From JACKNG01 sp050184115 (lineage in GTDB: Bacteria; Pseudomonadota; Gammaproteobacteria; Ga0077536), in assembly GCA_050184115.1 (NCBI GenBank), contig JBFXAQ010000003.1, positions 310,001 to 374,000 on the forward strand: a stretch of 64,000 nucleotides of DNA. Direction: 5' to 3'. Position 1 is the first letter of the stretch, and each line of letters opens with the position of its first letter. Positions 47,735 to 56,783 of this stretch are shown here, in pieces. The translations under genes were made by a program, and so were the position numbers. The notes below the pieces were generated by a model. It was not told where the DNA came from and did no database searches. It worked only from the letters and a program-made list of their open reading frames with translations.

Positions 47735-50512
47735 TCAGTTCCTGAGTTTGTTGCTGAGATTGAAGGTCGCGGCGGCGGCGCCCGCGTCGAAGCCGGTTGC
47801 GCCACGCAGGGCCGGGACGGGGCCGACCGGGCCCGGGGTGCCGCCGACACCCATCGGCAGGACGACCGCACCGCCACCGTCCTCGCCTTCGCGCGGCGGA
47901 TCGGTGACGGCGCCGCCGCTCTCGAGTGCGATCGACTTGAAGTCGAGCGGGTTGAACTGTTCCGGCGCGCGCGGCCCGCGCCCGCCATCGACCCCGCCAC
48001 CGCCGACCACCCCGATGTGCTTCAGGTCGAGTTCGGGCGAGGTGCTGCCGCCGGCGCCCGTACCATCGGGGTTGTCGCCAGGATTGGTGACCGCGCCGCC
48101 GGTGGCAAGCTCGATGGCGCGCACCTGCTGCCGGGTGCGCTGGCCCTGGCCGAGGGCGTAGTCGAGGTAGATCTCCATCGCCGTGTTGACCGGATCGTCG
48201 GCCATGGGATTGGGGCGGCCGGTCGCCGGGGCTTCCTCGGTGGGCGCCTGTTCTTCAGCCGGTTTTTCCTCGGCTTTCTCGCCGCAATCCTGCCCGGCGG
48301 CGCACTCCTTCTTGCCTTCGCCGTCACCGCTTCCGTTGTTGTTCTCGGTGCCGGAACCATTACTGCCGTTATCACCGTTGCCGTCTTTGCCACCCCCCGC
48401 TTGATCTGTACTGCCATTGTTCCCCTCCGTAGTGGTGGCAGTCCCTCCGCCACCCTCACCTTTTGTTGTACTCGCTCCTTCGCCCCCACCAGTCCCCTGC
48501 CCCGCCGGACGGTAGTTGCCATCCGATCCAGGAACCAGGTGGGTCGTGCCGCCATCGACGGTCTTGGTCGTCCCGTCTTCGTTGAACAGCACGATCTCAA
48601 GACCAAGATTGATGCCGTCACTCTGACCAGCATCGCCTTTTTCACCGCCGCGCGCGGGGGCTGTTGCCGGGCCGCTATCGATCCCTGATGGCCCACCGCC
48701 CGGACCGCCGCCGGGCCCGCCGCCGCCAGGGGGCCCGCCGCTCGTCGGGTTGTCCGGCGTGGGTTGGTCCGTTCCGCCCGGTGGCCCGGCGTTGCTGTCG
48801 GGACGGTACTCGTTGGCATTGGTCGGTGACTGCGAGTTGCCAGGGTTGGTGTTCCCGGAATTGGCGGGTTGACGCGCCGGGTTGGTGCCCGGACTGGACG
48901 GATTTTTAGCGGTGTCGTCTGAACCGACGGTCTGCGCATTCTGAAAGCGGTTCAGCGTCGAACCGAATGTCTTTTTAAAGCCTTTCGTAACGACGCTGTT
49001 CACCGCGCTGTTGATCGCGTCCTCCTGGGCCTTGGGATCAGCGCCGCCCTTGATGTCCTGCCGAAGCTTTTGCTGGACCCGTTCGAGTTGTTCCGGGGTC
49101 ATGTCACGCAGGACATCCTTGCCGCCCTTGAGCCCGGCGCGCTGCGCCTCCTGTTCTGTTTTGAGCGCGAACTTCAATCCGGTCGTGGGATCGAGGCCGC
49201 TCATCGAGGGTGCATCGAGCAGGCCGTTGGCGACGCCCTGGTCCTGGACCTTCCCATCGACCACGCGCCTGGCCGCGACATCGGCGAGCTTGGTCGCGCG
49301 GGCCGCGGCTTCCATGGGATTCAAACCCGCGGCCTGGCCGATTTCCATCTCGGCAGAGAACGTTTCGTGTCTCGTATTGGAAATGTCGGCAAGGTTCTGT
49401 CGTGGCGTTGCCGCATCATGATCGCGAATCGCGTCCTTCTCGCGGTAGACCATCATCTCCGAGTTCTGCTGCTCGTTGACGTAACGCTGGGTCGCTTCGC
49501 TGTAGCGTGGCGCCGGCGCTGCGCGCTTCGTATCGGTCCCCGGACGCTCGCTGGCGCCGCCGCCACCGGTGTTCATTCCCGAACCCGGCGGCCGACCGCT
49601 GCCCGAGTTGATGCGCGTGTTGGCGTCGGGCGTGGAGGAACCGCCCGCCGCCGGCGCGATGTCGAGCCCGGCGAGCGCGGCGGGCGTCGCAACGAGTATC
49701 GGCGTTGCCGCGTGCTCACCAGCGCTGCGTGCGATGGCCTGGCCGGCCGCGCCATCGGGCTGGCCGGTTTCGAACACCGCGACGCCGTCGACCGTGCAGG
49801 TCCGGAACAGGTCGGCAGCCGGTGCGAAATTCCGCAACTGCGCGCCGCCCTCACTCACCTTCTCGGGCAGCGGCGTCGCATCGCGTTGCAGGAAAGCCGG
49901 CAGCGCGGGTAACAGCATCATGCCGGCCGCGTCCGCGCGCGCCGCCTGGCCGGCGCCGACGACCAGTTCCTGGCCGGCCTGGTCGAGCACCACCGCGCCG
50001 TCGCGCACGGCCGCGTAGAGGCCCGCGGCGACCGCGCCGTCCTCGCCGTTGTCGGCCGTGCAGTCGGCCGCGCACAAACGCGCATCGAAAGCGGTACCGC
50101 GGATGCCGATGGTGGCGACCGGGGTGCGGAAGCGCACCGCGCGTGGATCGCGCCTGCCGATCGCGCCGGTGATCGCGCGCAGCCCGCCGCGCAGCAGTTC
50201 GAAGGCCGCGGCGAGGGCGGGGCCGGTATCCAGCGCCTCGATGCGGAACGTGCTGCCCGGGCGCAGCACGATGCGGCTGTCGTCGGCCAGCGTGAGCAGC
50301 ACGAAGGCGCCGGCACCGGTGCTGACCGTGTCACCGACCGCGAGGCCGTCGCCCGGCGCGACCACACGGGCGCCGCCGTCCGTGCCGTGGACGAGCACCG
50401 TGCCGCGCGCCAGGGTCACCGTGCCGGCGTCGGCGGCGCACGACGCCAGCGGCGTGCCCGCGGCGATGCCCGCGGCGAGGACGAGTCCGGCGAGCCGCCA
50501 ACAGCGCGCCAT
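47735..50512 (-). CDS. FecR-domain, low-complexity surface protein of the TPS operon
   Basis: A 925-residue exported protein. A signal peptide (RLAGLVLAAGIAAGTPLASC) precedes a FecR domain (about 30-150: GDGLAVGDTVSTGAGAFVLL, LRPGSTFRIEAL, LLRGGLRAITGAIG, VATIGIRGTAFDARLC), with a CAADC pair after GIRGT. A helical, charged middle follows (NPMEAAARATKLADVAARRV, KLRQDIKGGADPKAQEDAIN). A very low-complexity Gly/Pro/Asn/Ser/Thr region takes up residues about 550-760. The start at ATG 50512 overlaps the adhesin stop as TGATG; a GTG at 50521 is an alternative. It may present or anchor the adhesin. FecR here is probably structural, not an anti-sigma partner. Confidence 0.8.
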   Translation of the reverse strand: MARCWRLAGLVLAAGIAAGTPLASCAADAGTVTLARGTVLVHGTDGGARVVAPGDGLAVGDTVSTGAGAFVLLTLADDSRIVLRPGSTFRIEALDTGPALAAAFELLRGGLRAITGAIGRRDPRAVRFRTPVATIGIRGTAFDARLCAADCTADNGEDGAVAAGLYAAVRDGAVVLDQAGQELVVGAGQAARADAAGMMLLPALPAFLQRDATPLPEKVSEGGAQLRNFAPAADLFRTCTVDGVAVFETGQPDGAAGQAIARSAGEHAATPILVATPAALAGLDIAPAAGGSSTPDANTRINSGSGRPPGSGMNTGGGGASERPGTDTKRAAPAPRYSEATQRYVNEQQNSEMMVYREKDAIRDHDAATPRQNLADISNTRHETFSAEMEIGQAAGLNPMEAAARATKLADVAARRVVDGKVQDQGVANGLLDAPSMSGLDPTTGLKFALKTEQEAQRAGLKGGKDVLRDMTPEQLERVQQKLRQDIKGGADPKAQEDAINSAVNSVVTKGFKKTFGSTLNRFQNAQTVGSDDTAKNPSSPGTNPARQPANSGNTNPGNSQSPTNANEYRPDSNAGPPGGTDQPTPDNPTSGGPPGGGGPGGGPGGGPSGIDSGPATAPARGGEKGDAGQSDGINLGLEIVLFNEDGTTKTVDGGTTHLVPGSDGNYRPAGQGTGGGEGASTTKGEGGGGTATTTEGNNGSTDQAGGGKDGNGDNGSNGSGTENNNGSGDGEGKKECAAGQDCGEKAEEKPAEEQAPTEEAPATGRPNPMADDPVNTAMEIYLDYALGQGQRTRQQVRAIELATGGAVTNPGDNPDGTGAGGSTSPELDLKHIGVVGGGGVDGGRGPRAPEQFNPLDFKSIALESGGAVTDPPREGEDGGGAVVLPMGVGGTPGPVGPVPALRGATGFDAGAAAATFNLSNKLRN

Positions 50513-53500
50513 CAGCGGCACACCAAGTTCCCCGCATCGTCGTCTTCGGCGTCATCCTTCGTCCCGTCGTCGACGAACCCGCCCAGGCGATCGTTCAGCA
50601 CGATGCCGACATCGAACGCGCGGCGGAAGGCGAGCGCGCCGACGTCGAGCGAGACCCCGGGACCGGCTGGCGGCGTGACCGATGGTGGCGTCACCGGTGG
50701 TGGTACTACCGGCGGCGCGCCAGTGACGCTCAGGCGATAGGACTGGGCGAGAACGGCGGTGGCGAAATCCTGCCCGTTCACCGGCAAGGTCACGGTGGCG
50801 AAATCACCGACCACGCTCGCGAAGGTGAGCAGGTCGAACAACGCACCGTCCGGCGGCACGAAGCCGCCGAAGAGTTGCACCGCCAGGGCGCCGCCGAGCG
50901 AGGCCTGCCCGGTCACGACCAGCTGATCGAAGCCGCTGCCCGGCGCCAGCCCGCCGAGTTCGACCTCGAGGAGACCGTTGGCGAACTGGGTGTAATCGCC
51001 GTTGACGGTGATGAGCCCGGGCGAGGCGCCGATGTCGACGGTGCCGTTGTTCAGCAGCGGGCCCGTGACGGTGCCGCTGCCGCGCAGCACGCCGCCGGCG
51101 TGGAGGTCGACCAGTCCGGCGGCAAGCGCGCCGCCGCCCAGTACGACCTCGCCGTCGACGTCGAGGCTGCCGGCGCTGGCGAGGCTGCCGCCGGCGAGGG
51201 TCAGCAGCGTGCCGCCAGCGACGTTGACCTTGTTCGTCGCCGTCACGCTGCCGGCCTGCAGCGCGAGGCTGCCGCCATTGAGATTGATCCGCGGCAGAGT
51301 TACCACCGGTCCGTTCAGGATGCGGCTGGCACCGCCGTTCAGGTCCGCGATCGGCAAGACATAGCTGCCGCCGCCGGCGAGTGTGCCGGCGTTCCAGGTG
51401 AAACTGCCGCCGGCCTTGGTGAGCGTGGCGCCGGCGGCGACCGTCATGCTGCCGCCATCGAGGACGAGTGCATTGGCGCCGAAGTCGGCCGTGCCGCTGG
51501 CGACCGTGATCGCGCCCTGGTTCAGGGTGTCGCCGCCGACTGCCGTCGCCCCCGCGAGGGTCAGGGTGCCGAGGTTGTCGAGGCTGCCCGCGAAAGTGCT
51601 GTCGGTCAGCGCGAGGGCGCCGAGGTTGATGAGCTTGCCGCTGCCACCGAGCGCCTGCGCGGTCGCTGACAGGCTGCTGCCGGCAGCGAGCGTGACGTCG
51701 GCGCCGCTGATGTTCACCGTGCCACCGGTGACGGTGAACGCCCCGCCGCCGTCGAGCACGGTGCCGGCGCCGAGATCGTGGGTGCCGCCGGCGAACGCGA
51801 TGGTGGCGCCGCCGGCGGCGCTGAACGTGCCAGCGTGATTGCCGCCGTTGCCGAGTGCGAAGAGTCCGCTCGCAACACTGAACGTGCCGGCATTGTCGAG
51901 CGGCCCGGCGAGATTCAGCGCACCGCCGGTGAAGGCGAGCGTCGCGCCGCTCGCGATGGTGGTGGTGGCCGAGAGGTTCAGGGTGCCCGACTGCACGGTC
52001 AGGCTGCCGCCGGGCAGGGTGAGCGCCGGGATGTTGAAGGTGGGGCCGGCGAGGATGCGCGTGCCGGCGCCGGTGATGGTCAGGCCGCCGCCGAGGTTGT
52101 AAGTGCCCGCCCCGGCCAGCGTGCCGCCCTGCCAGGCGAGGCCGCTGCCATTGACCGTCACCACCCGCCCGGCGCCGACGCTCAAAGTACCGTCGCGCAT
52201 CTGCAGACCGTTGCTCGCGACCAGGTTGCCGGCGCTCACGTCGAGCAGCCCGTCGTTGACCAGTTGCGGATTGACGGTGCCGCCGGCACCGAGCAGCGTG
52301 CCCTGGTTGGTCAGCTTGCCGGCGCCACCGATGGTCTGGCCATTGAGGTTGAACGTGGTGCCGGTGGCGATGGTGGCACCTGCCGCCCCACCGCTGACGA
52401 CCAGCGGCGAATTACCCGCGACGAAAGTGCCGTTGCCGGACAGCAGCGTACCGTCGCCGAGCGTCACGATCGAACCGCCGAATCCCCCGAAGGTGAACGT
52501 GTTGGCGGCGCGGATCTCGCCGGTCACGTTGTGCGCGACGAACGAACCGGCGAGGCTCATGGTGCCGCTCTGCACGTCGATGAGGCCGGCATTCGACAGC
52601 GCCCAGCCCTGGCCGGTGGAGAGCGCGGTGTCGCCGGCGCCGGCCGTCTTGCGGATGACCGCGCCAGCCGCGTTGTTGAGGAAGCCCTGACCGTCGCCGC
52701 CGTTGACCGTCAGCGCGCGATCGTTCTGGATGTCGAACAGGCCACCGGCGAGGTTGTTGATGGTGTGGCCCACACGCCCGCGCAGGTTGCTCGCGCCGCT
52801 CCAGCGCAGGGTGCCGCTGTTGTTGAGGACGACCGCGCCGTCGATCAGCAGGTCGGCGCCGCTGCCGTTGGCGGTGAACAGTGCACCCGGTGCAATGTTG
52901 ATAGCGCCCGAGCCGGCGATGGTGCCCCCGGTCCAGTCGAAGGCGCCCGACAGGTTCAGGGCACCCGCCGCGCCCACGGTCAGCGTGCTGCCGGACAGCG
53001 CGAAATTCTCCACCGCGACCGCGCCGTTGACGACCAGTCCGTTACCGGCGGTGTTGACCGTGCCGGTGCCGGTGATCGCGCCGCCGGTCAGGGTCAGGTT
53101 GTCGAGCGCGAGGCGCCCACCGGACTCGGCACGCAGCGTGCCGCTGCTGGTGTGGGTGGCGCCCTGGCCGACGTAGAGCGTGCCCGTCAGCGCCTCGACG
53201 GTGCCGGCGTTGTTCAACCTCCAACCCTGCCCCGCGGACAGCAAGGTGGTGCCGGCGCCGGCCGTCTTGCGGATGACCGCACCGGCCGCGTTGTTGAGGA
53301 AGCTCTGGCCGTCGCCACCGTTGACCGTCAACGAGCGATCGTTCTGGATGTCGAACAGGCCGCCCGCAAGGTTGTTGATGGTGCTGTCGGTACGCCCGCG
53401 CAGGTTGCTCGTGCCGCTCCAGCGCAGGGTGCCGCTGTTGTTGATATCGACCGCGCCGTCGACCAGCAGGTCGGCGCCGCTGCCGTTGGCGGTGAACAGT

Positions 53501-55812
53501 GCACCCGGTGCGATGTTGATCGCGCCCGAGCCCGCGATGGTGCCCGCGGTCCAGTCGAAGGCGCCCGACAGGTTCAGGGCACCCGCCGCGCCCACGGTCA
53601 GCGTGCTGCCGGACAGCGCGAAATTCTCCACCGCGACCGCGCCGTTGACCACCAGCCCGTTGCCCGCAGCATTGACCGTGCCGCCGCCGGTGATCGCGCC
53701 GCCGGTCAGGGTCAGGTTGTCGAGCGCGAGCCGCCCGCCGGCTTCGGCATGCAGCGTGCCGCTGCTGGTGTGGCTGGCGCCCTGGCCGGTGTAGAGCGTG
53801 CCGGCCAACGCCTCGACGGTGCCGGCGTTGGTCAGCGTCCAACCCTGTCCCGCGGACAGCAAGGTGGTGCCGGCGCCGGCCGACTTGCGCAGCGTGCCGC
53901 CGGCGAGCACGTTCAGCGCCGCGCTGCCGGCGCCGCCGAAGACCACCATCGTGCGGTCGTTGCGGATGTCGAACACGCCGCCGGCGTTGATATTGAACGT
54001 GGTGCCGACGGCGCCGCGGATGTTGAACGCATTGCCTTCCCAGGCCAGCGTGCCGTCGATCTCGACCGTGCCGCCGCTGTAGACGAAATCGGCCGGTCCG
54101 CCCGAATCCAGCGTCACCGTCGCACCGGCCAGCACGCGGAAGTTGGGCGTATGGGAGGTGCCCTGCCCGAGCAGGGTCACGGCACCGCCGAGGGCGAGCC
54201 CGCCGTTCGAGGTCACCGGCCCGTTGATGCGCGCGATGCCGCCGGCGGGGCCGGCCTGGTTGGCGAGGAAGTTCACCGTGAGCGTCGAGACGCCGCTCTC
54301 GGCGAGCGAGGCGAGCGTGATGTTGCGGTGGGCCTTCAGGTTCAGCACCGCCGGCGCGCCGGGTGCGAAGCTCGGCGCGACGGCGAAGGTGATGTCGCCG
54401 TTGCCGCTGCCGCCCCCGCCGGCGACGGTGGTGTCGAGGGTGACCGTGCCGCCGGCGTTGACCGCCGCTTGCAGGGTGCCGATGTTGACCACGCTGGCGC
54501 TGCCGGCCGCGGCCGGCTGGAACAGCGGCGCCGCGGTCGCGTTCGAATTCGCCGCCGCCGACACCACGATGTCCTCCGGGTCGAGCAGCCACTCGCCGCC
54601 CTGCCCGGCCGGCGCGGCGACGTCCGGCGCGCGGGTCACGTCGAGGAAACGCCGGCCCGAGGTCTCGACGAAGCCGCCGTCACCGTCGGCCGCGCCACCG
54701 CGCGCGGCGATGGTGCCGTGCACCCGCGCGGTGTCGTCGGCCCACACGATCACCCGCCCACCGTCACCGGCATCGGCGGCGCTGGCATCGAGGCGGGTGC
54801 CAGCCGTCACGATCGTGACTTCGGCGTTTGCCACCGCCGGGTTGGCGCCGTGGGCATCGCCACCGACCAGGATCTCGCCGCCGCCCATCGCCCCGCGGGC
54901 GCTGACGCGGGCCTCATCGAGCACGCCGACGTGCGTTCCGGTAATCGCGATCTGACCGCCACGGCCGACCGCATTGTCGACGTCGATGGTGGCGGTCCCG
55001 TCCACCACGGCCTCGTCGCGGGCGGCGAGCACGACCCGACCCTGGGCATCGCGCGAAGCGCTGCCGGCGCGGATGGCGCCGCTGTGACGCAGGCGCGCAC
55101 CGAACAGCGCAGCCGCCGTACCGCCTTCGAGGGTGCCGAGGTTCACCGCCGTGTCCTCCGGCGCCTGCACCTCGAACACGACGCCGTGGGCATCGGCCGA
55201 GGTGATGGTGACGGCATGCCCGGCGGCGAGCACCACGCTGCCTTGCGCGCTGGTGATGAGACCCGAGTTCTCCACCCGTGGCCCGACCAGGTGGACGTCA
55301 CCCTCGGCGTGGATGACGCCGGCGTTCGTCACCGCGGCGTCACCGGTGCCGGCGAAGCGCAGCCGGCCGGCCAGGAAATCCTCGTTGCCGATGTCGAGCG
55401 CGGAGGCGACCAGCCCGGCGGTGTCGACGCGCGCGCCCGGGCCGAACACGATGCCCTGGGGGTTGACCAGGAAGACGCGGCCATTCGAACTCAGGCGGCC
55501 GAGGATGGCGGAGGGATCGCCGCCGGTGACACGGTTGAGCACCGCGCTGTCGGCGGCGGGCTGGGCGAAGTGGGTCGACTCGCCGGCGGCGATGGAGAAC
55601 TGGCGCCAGTCGACGATGGTCCCCGGCGCGTTGGTCACCGTCAGCGCGCCGCCGGCATGGGCGAAGGCGGCCGCGCCGTGGCGCACGGTCGGGTCGAGTG
55701 GATTGGCCTCGGCGGCGACGGCCGCGATCAGGAAGGCTGCAGCGGCGATGGCCAACCGGCGCCAGCAGGGCGGCGTTCTCGGCAGGGCATTCGGGGGACG
55801 GCGACTCGACAC
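50512..55812 (-). CDS. two-partner secretion adhesin (TpsA, filamentous haemagglutinin type)
   Basis: A 1766-residue exoprotein. A long signal region (AIAAAAFLIAAVAAEANPLD) precedes the TPS secretion domain: VRHGAAAFAHAGGALTVTNA, TIVDWRQFSIAAGESTHF, LNRVTGGDPSAILGRLSSNG and FLVNPQGIVFGPGARVDTAG. A long right-handed beta-helix of Gly/Ala/Thr/Asn-rich repeats follows, including a block repeated with an exact 618-bp (206-residue) period. It ends in a Pro-rich stretch and NLVCR, with a single Cys near the end that could take part in anchoring. The GTG at 55812 was chosen since the ATG at 55902 would place the regulatory palindrome inside the gene. It is secreted by the TpsB of the same operon; binding target unknown. 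Confidence 0.88.
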   Translation of the reverse strand: MSSRRPPNALPRTPPCWRRLAIAAAAFLIAAVAAEANPLDPTVRHGAAAFAHAGGALTVTNAPGTIVDWRQFSIAAGESTHFAQPAADSAVLNRVTGGDPSAILGRLSSNGRVFLVNPQGIVFGPGARVDTAGLVASALDIGNEDFLAGRLRFAGTGDAAVTNAGVIHAEGDVHLVGPRVENSGLITSAQGSVVLAAGHAVTITSADAHGVVFEVQAPEDTAVNLGTLEGGTAAALFGARLRHSGAIRAGSASRDAQGRVVLAARDEAVVDGTATIDVDNAVGRGGQIAITGTHVGVLDEARVSARGAMGGGEILVGGDAHGANPAVANAEVTIVTAGTRLDASAADAGDGGRVIVWADDTARVHGTIAARGGAADGDGGFVETSGRRFLDVTRAPDVAAPAGQGGEWLLDPEDIVVSAAANSNATAAPLFQPAAAGSASVVNIGTLQAAVNAGGTVTLDTTVAGGGGSGNGDITFAVAPSFAPGAPAVLNLKAHRNITLASLAESGVSTLTVNFLANQAGPAGGIARINGPVTSNGGLALGGAVTLLGQGTSHTPNFRVLAGATVTLDSGGPADFVYSGGTVEIDGTLAWEGNAFNIRGAVGTTFNINAGGVFDIRNDRTMVVFGGAGSAALNVLAGGTLRKSAGAGTTLLSAGQGWTLTNAGTVEALAGTLYTGQGASHTSSGTLHAEAGGRLALDNLTLTGGAITGGGTVNAAGNGLVVNGAVAVENFALSGSTLTVGAAGALNLSGAFDWTAGTIAGSGAINIAPGALFTANGSGADLLVDGAVDINNSGTLRWSGTSNLRGRTDSTINNLAGGLFDIQNDRSLTVNGGDGQSFLNNAAGAVIRKTAGAGTTLLSAGQGWRLNNAGTVEALTGTLYVGQGATHTSSGTLRAESGGRLALDNLTLTGGAITGTGTVNTAGNGLVVNGAVAVENFALSGSTLTVGAAGALNLSGAFDWTGGTIAGSGAINIAPGALFTANGSGADLLIDGAVVLNNSGTLRWSGASNLRGRVGHTINNLAGGLFDIQNDRALTVNGGDGQGFLNNAAGAVIRKTAGAGDTALSTGQGWALSNAGLIDVQSGTMSLAGSFVAHNVTGEIRAANTFTFGGFGGSIVTLGDGTLLSGNGTFVAGNSPLVVSGGAAGATIATGTTFNLNGQTIGGAGKLTNQGTLLGAGGTVNPQLVNDGLLDVSAGNLVASNGLQMRDGTLSVGAGRVVTVNGSGLAWQGGTLAGAGTYNLGGGLTITGAGTRILAGPTFNIPALTLPGGSLTVQSGTLNLSATTTIASGATLAFTGGALNLAGPLDNAGTFSVASGLFALGNGGNHAGTFSAAGGATIAFAGGTHDLGAGTVLDGGGAFTVTGGTVNISGADVTLAAGSSLSATAQALGGSGKLINLGALALTDSTFAGSLDNLGTLTLAGATAVGGDTLNQGAITVASGTADFGANALVLDGGSMTVAAGATLTKAGGSFTWNAGTLAGGGSYVLPIADLNGGASRILNGPVVTLPRINLNGGSLALQAGSVTATNKVNVAGGTLLTLAGGSLASAGSLDVDGEVVLGGGALAAGLVDLHAGGVLRGSGTVTGPLLNNGTVDIGASPGLITVNGDYTQFANGLLEVELGGLAPGSGFDQLVVTGQASLGGALAVQLFGGFVPPDGALFDLLTFASVVGDFATVTLPVNGQDFATAVLAQSYRLSVTGAPPVVPPPVTPPSVTPPAGPGVSLDVGALAFRRAFDVGIVLNDRLGGFVDDGTKDDAEDDDAGNLVCR
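52560..54000 (-). repeat. tandem 618-bp repeats in the adhesin gene
   Basis: Three successive copies (the last partial) of a 618-bp unit, found by the spacing of recurring segments; for example the TCGTTCTGGA/TCGTTGCGGA motif recurs at 52721, 53339 and 53957. The unit codes for a 206-residue block with landmarks DIQNDRSLTVNGGDGQ, KTAGAGTTLLSAGQGW, LALDNLTLTGGAITG and ALNLSGAFDW. Exact period and high identity point to recent duplication or gene conversion, so copy number could vary between strains. Confidence 0.85.
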
Positions 55813-55846
55813 GGAGTCATCGTGCGAAATCCGTGCTGGACTGGCT

Positions 55847-55864
55847 ATCCGCCGAATGGCGGAT
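55847..55864. promoter_or_regulatory. palindrome ATCCGCCGAATGGCGGAT between adhesin and luxR
   Basis: A perfect-armed 18-bp dyad (ATCCGCC, 4-nt centre GAAT, GGCGGAT) lies 35 nt upstream of the adhesin GTG and 65 nt upstream of the luxR ATG. A near-identical copy is found upstream of the VPLP-tail gene (45413-45428). The site is well placed to act on both divergent promoters and is the best candidate binding site of the adjacent LuxR regulator. Confidence 0.6.
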
Positions 55865-55928
55865 GGCAGGCGCCGCGCATTATGATTCCGTCCACCCGGC
55901 ATGGCGTCGCGCCGTGCGATGGAGGCCC

Positions 55929-56771
55929 ATGACTCGTCAATCCGGCGGTGACCTCGAACGCCTGTCGCGCGTGCTCGAGGAGTTCTACGGCGCGGCCGAC
56001 CTCGACGATTTCCGGCGTCGCGCGCTCGGCGTCGTCGAGCGCGAGTTCGGCGGCGAACTGGTCTGCCACAACGAGCTCGACCTGCGCACGGGCGAATCGC
56101 TGAGTGCGCTGAGCCAGGACATCGACAACTTCGCCACGTTGCGACCGTTCTTCTTCGACTTCATCGAGCAGCACCCGTCCGTGCAGCATCACCTCGCCGC
56201 CGACGGCGGCGAGCGGCTGGCGGTCAAGACCAGTGATTTCCTCGACCAGTCGGCCTGGCAGCGCAACGGGCTCTACGCCGAGTTCTACCGACCACTCGCC
56301 GACGTCCGCTACCAGCTCACCATCGGGCAGAAGTTCGACGACACCCTGGTGTTCTTCGCCGTCAGCCGGCGGCACCGCGACTTCAGCGAAGACGAGCGCC
56401 ACCTGCTCGGCTGGCTGCGGCCGCATTTCATGCTCGCCTACCGCAACGCGCGAACGCAGGAGGAACTGCGCACGCTGCGCGGCGAGCTGCAGCGCGCCGG
56501 CCGGCTGGCCGCCGATGACGACCGCCTGGCCGGCCGCCTCGCCGATCGCTATCGCCTGAGTCCGCGCGAAGCCGAGGTGCTGGTCGAGATCGCGAGTGGC
56601 AAGTCGAACCAGGCCGCCGCCCTCGCCCTCGGCGTGCAGGTCTCGACGATCAAGACGCGCCTGGAGAGCGTCTACCGCAAGCTCGGCGTACGCAACCGTA
56701 CCGCCGCCGTGCTGCGCGCGCTCGCCGTCGCTGATGCCGACGCCAGGCCGGCGCAGGTCGTGGACCCCTGA
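55929..56771 (+). CDS. LuxR family transcriptional regulator
   Basis: A 280-residue regulator with the C-terminal HTH of the LuxR/FixJ class (YRLSPREAEVLVEIASGKSN then QAAALALGVQVSTIKTRLES and VYRKLGVRNRTAAVLRAL). The N-terminal 200 residues (LEEFYGAADLDDFRRRALGV, FFFDFIEQHPSVQHHLAADG, FDDTLVFFAVSRRHRDFSED) resemble GAF/autoinducer-type sensing domains but match neither the AHL domain motif nor a receiver. The ATG at 55929 has GGAGG upstream. It is divergent from the TPS operon and close to the palindrome, so it is the likely local regulator. The signal is unknown. Confidence 0.85.
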   Translation: MTRQSGGDLERLSRVLEEFYGAADLDDFRRRALGVVEREFGGELVCHNELDLRTGESLSALSQDIDNFATLRPFFFDFIEQHPSVQHHLAADGGERLAVKTSDFLDQSAWQRNGLYAEFYRPLADVRYQLTIGQKFDDTLVFFAVSRRHRDFSEDERHLLGWLRPHFMLAYRNARTQEELRTLRGELQRAGRLAADDDRLAGRLADRYRLSPREAEVLVEIASGKSNQAAALALGVQVSTIKTRLESVYRKLGVRNRTAAVLRALAVADADARPAQVVDP

Positions 56772-56783
56772 CGGGGGGCGGAC

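Noticed and set aside
51778..55932. Long plus-strand open frame antisense to the adhesin gene (1384 codons)
   Set aside because: It mirrors the repeated structure of the adhesin and is Arg/Ala/Gly-rich with no motif. Long antisense open frames are expected at this GC content.
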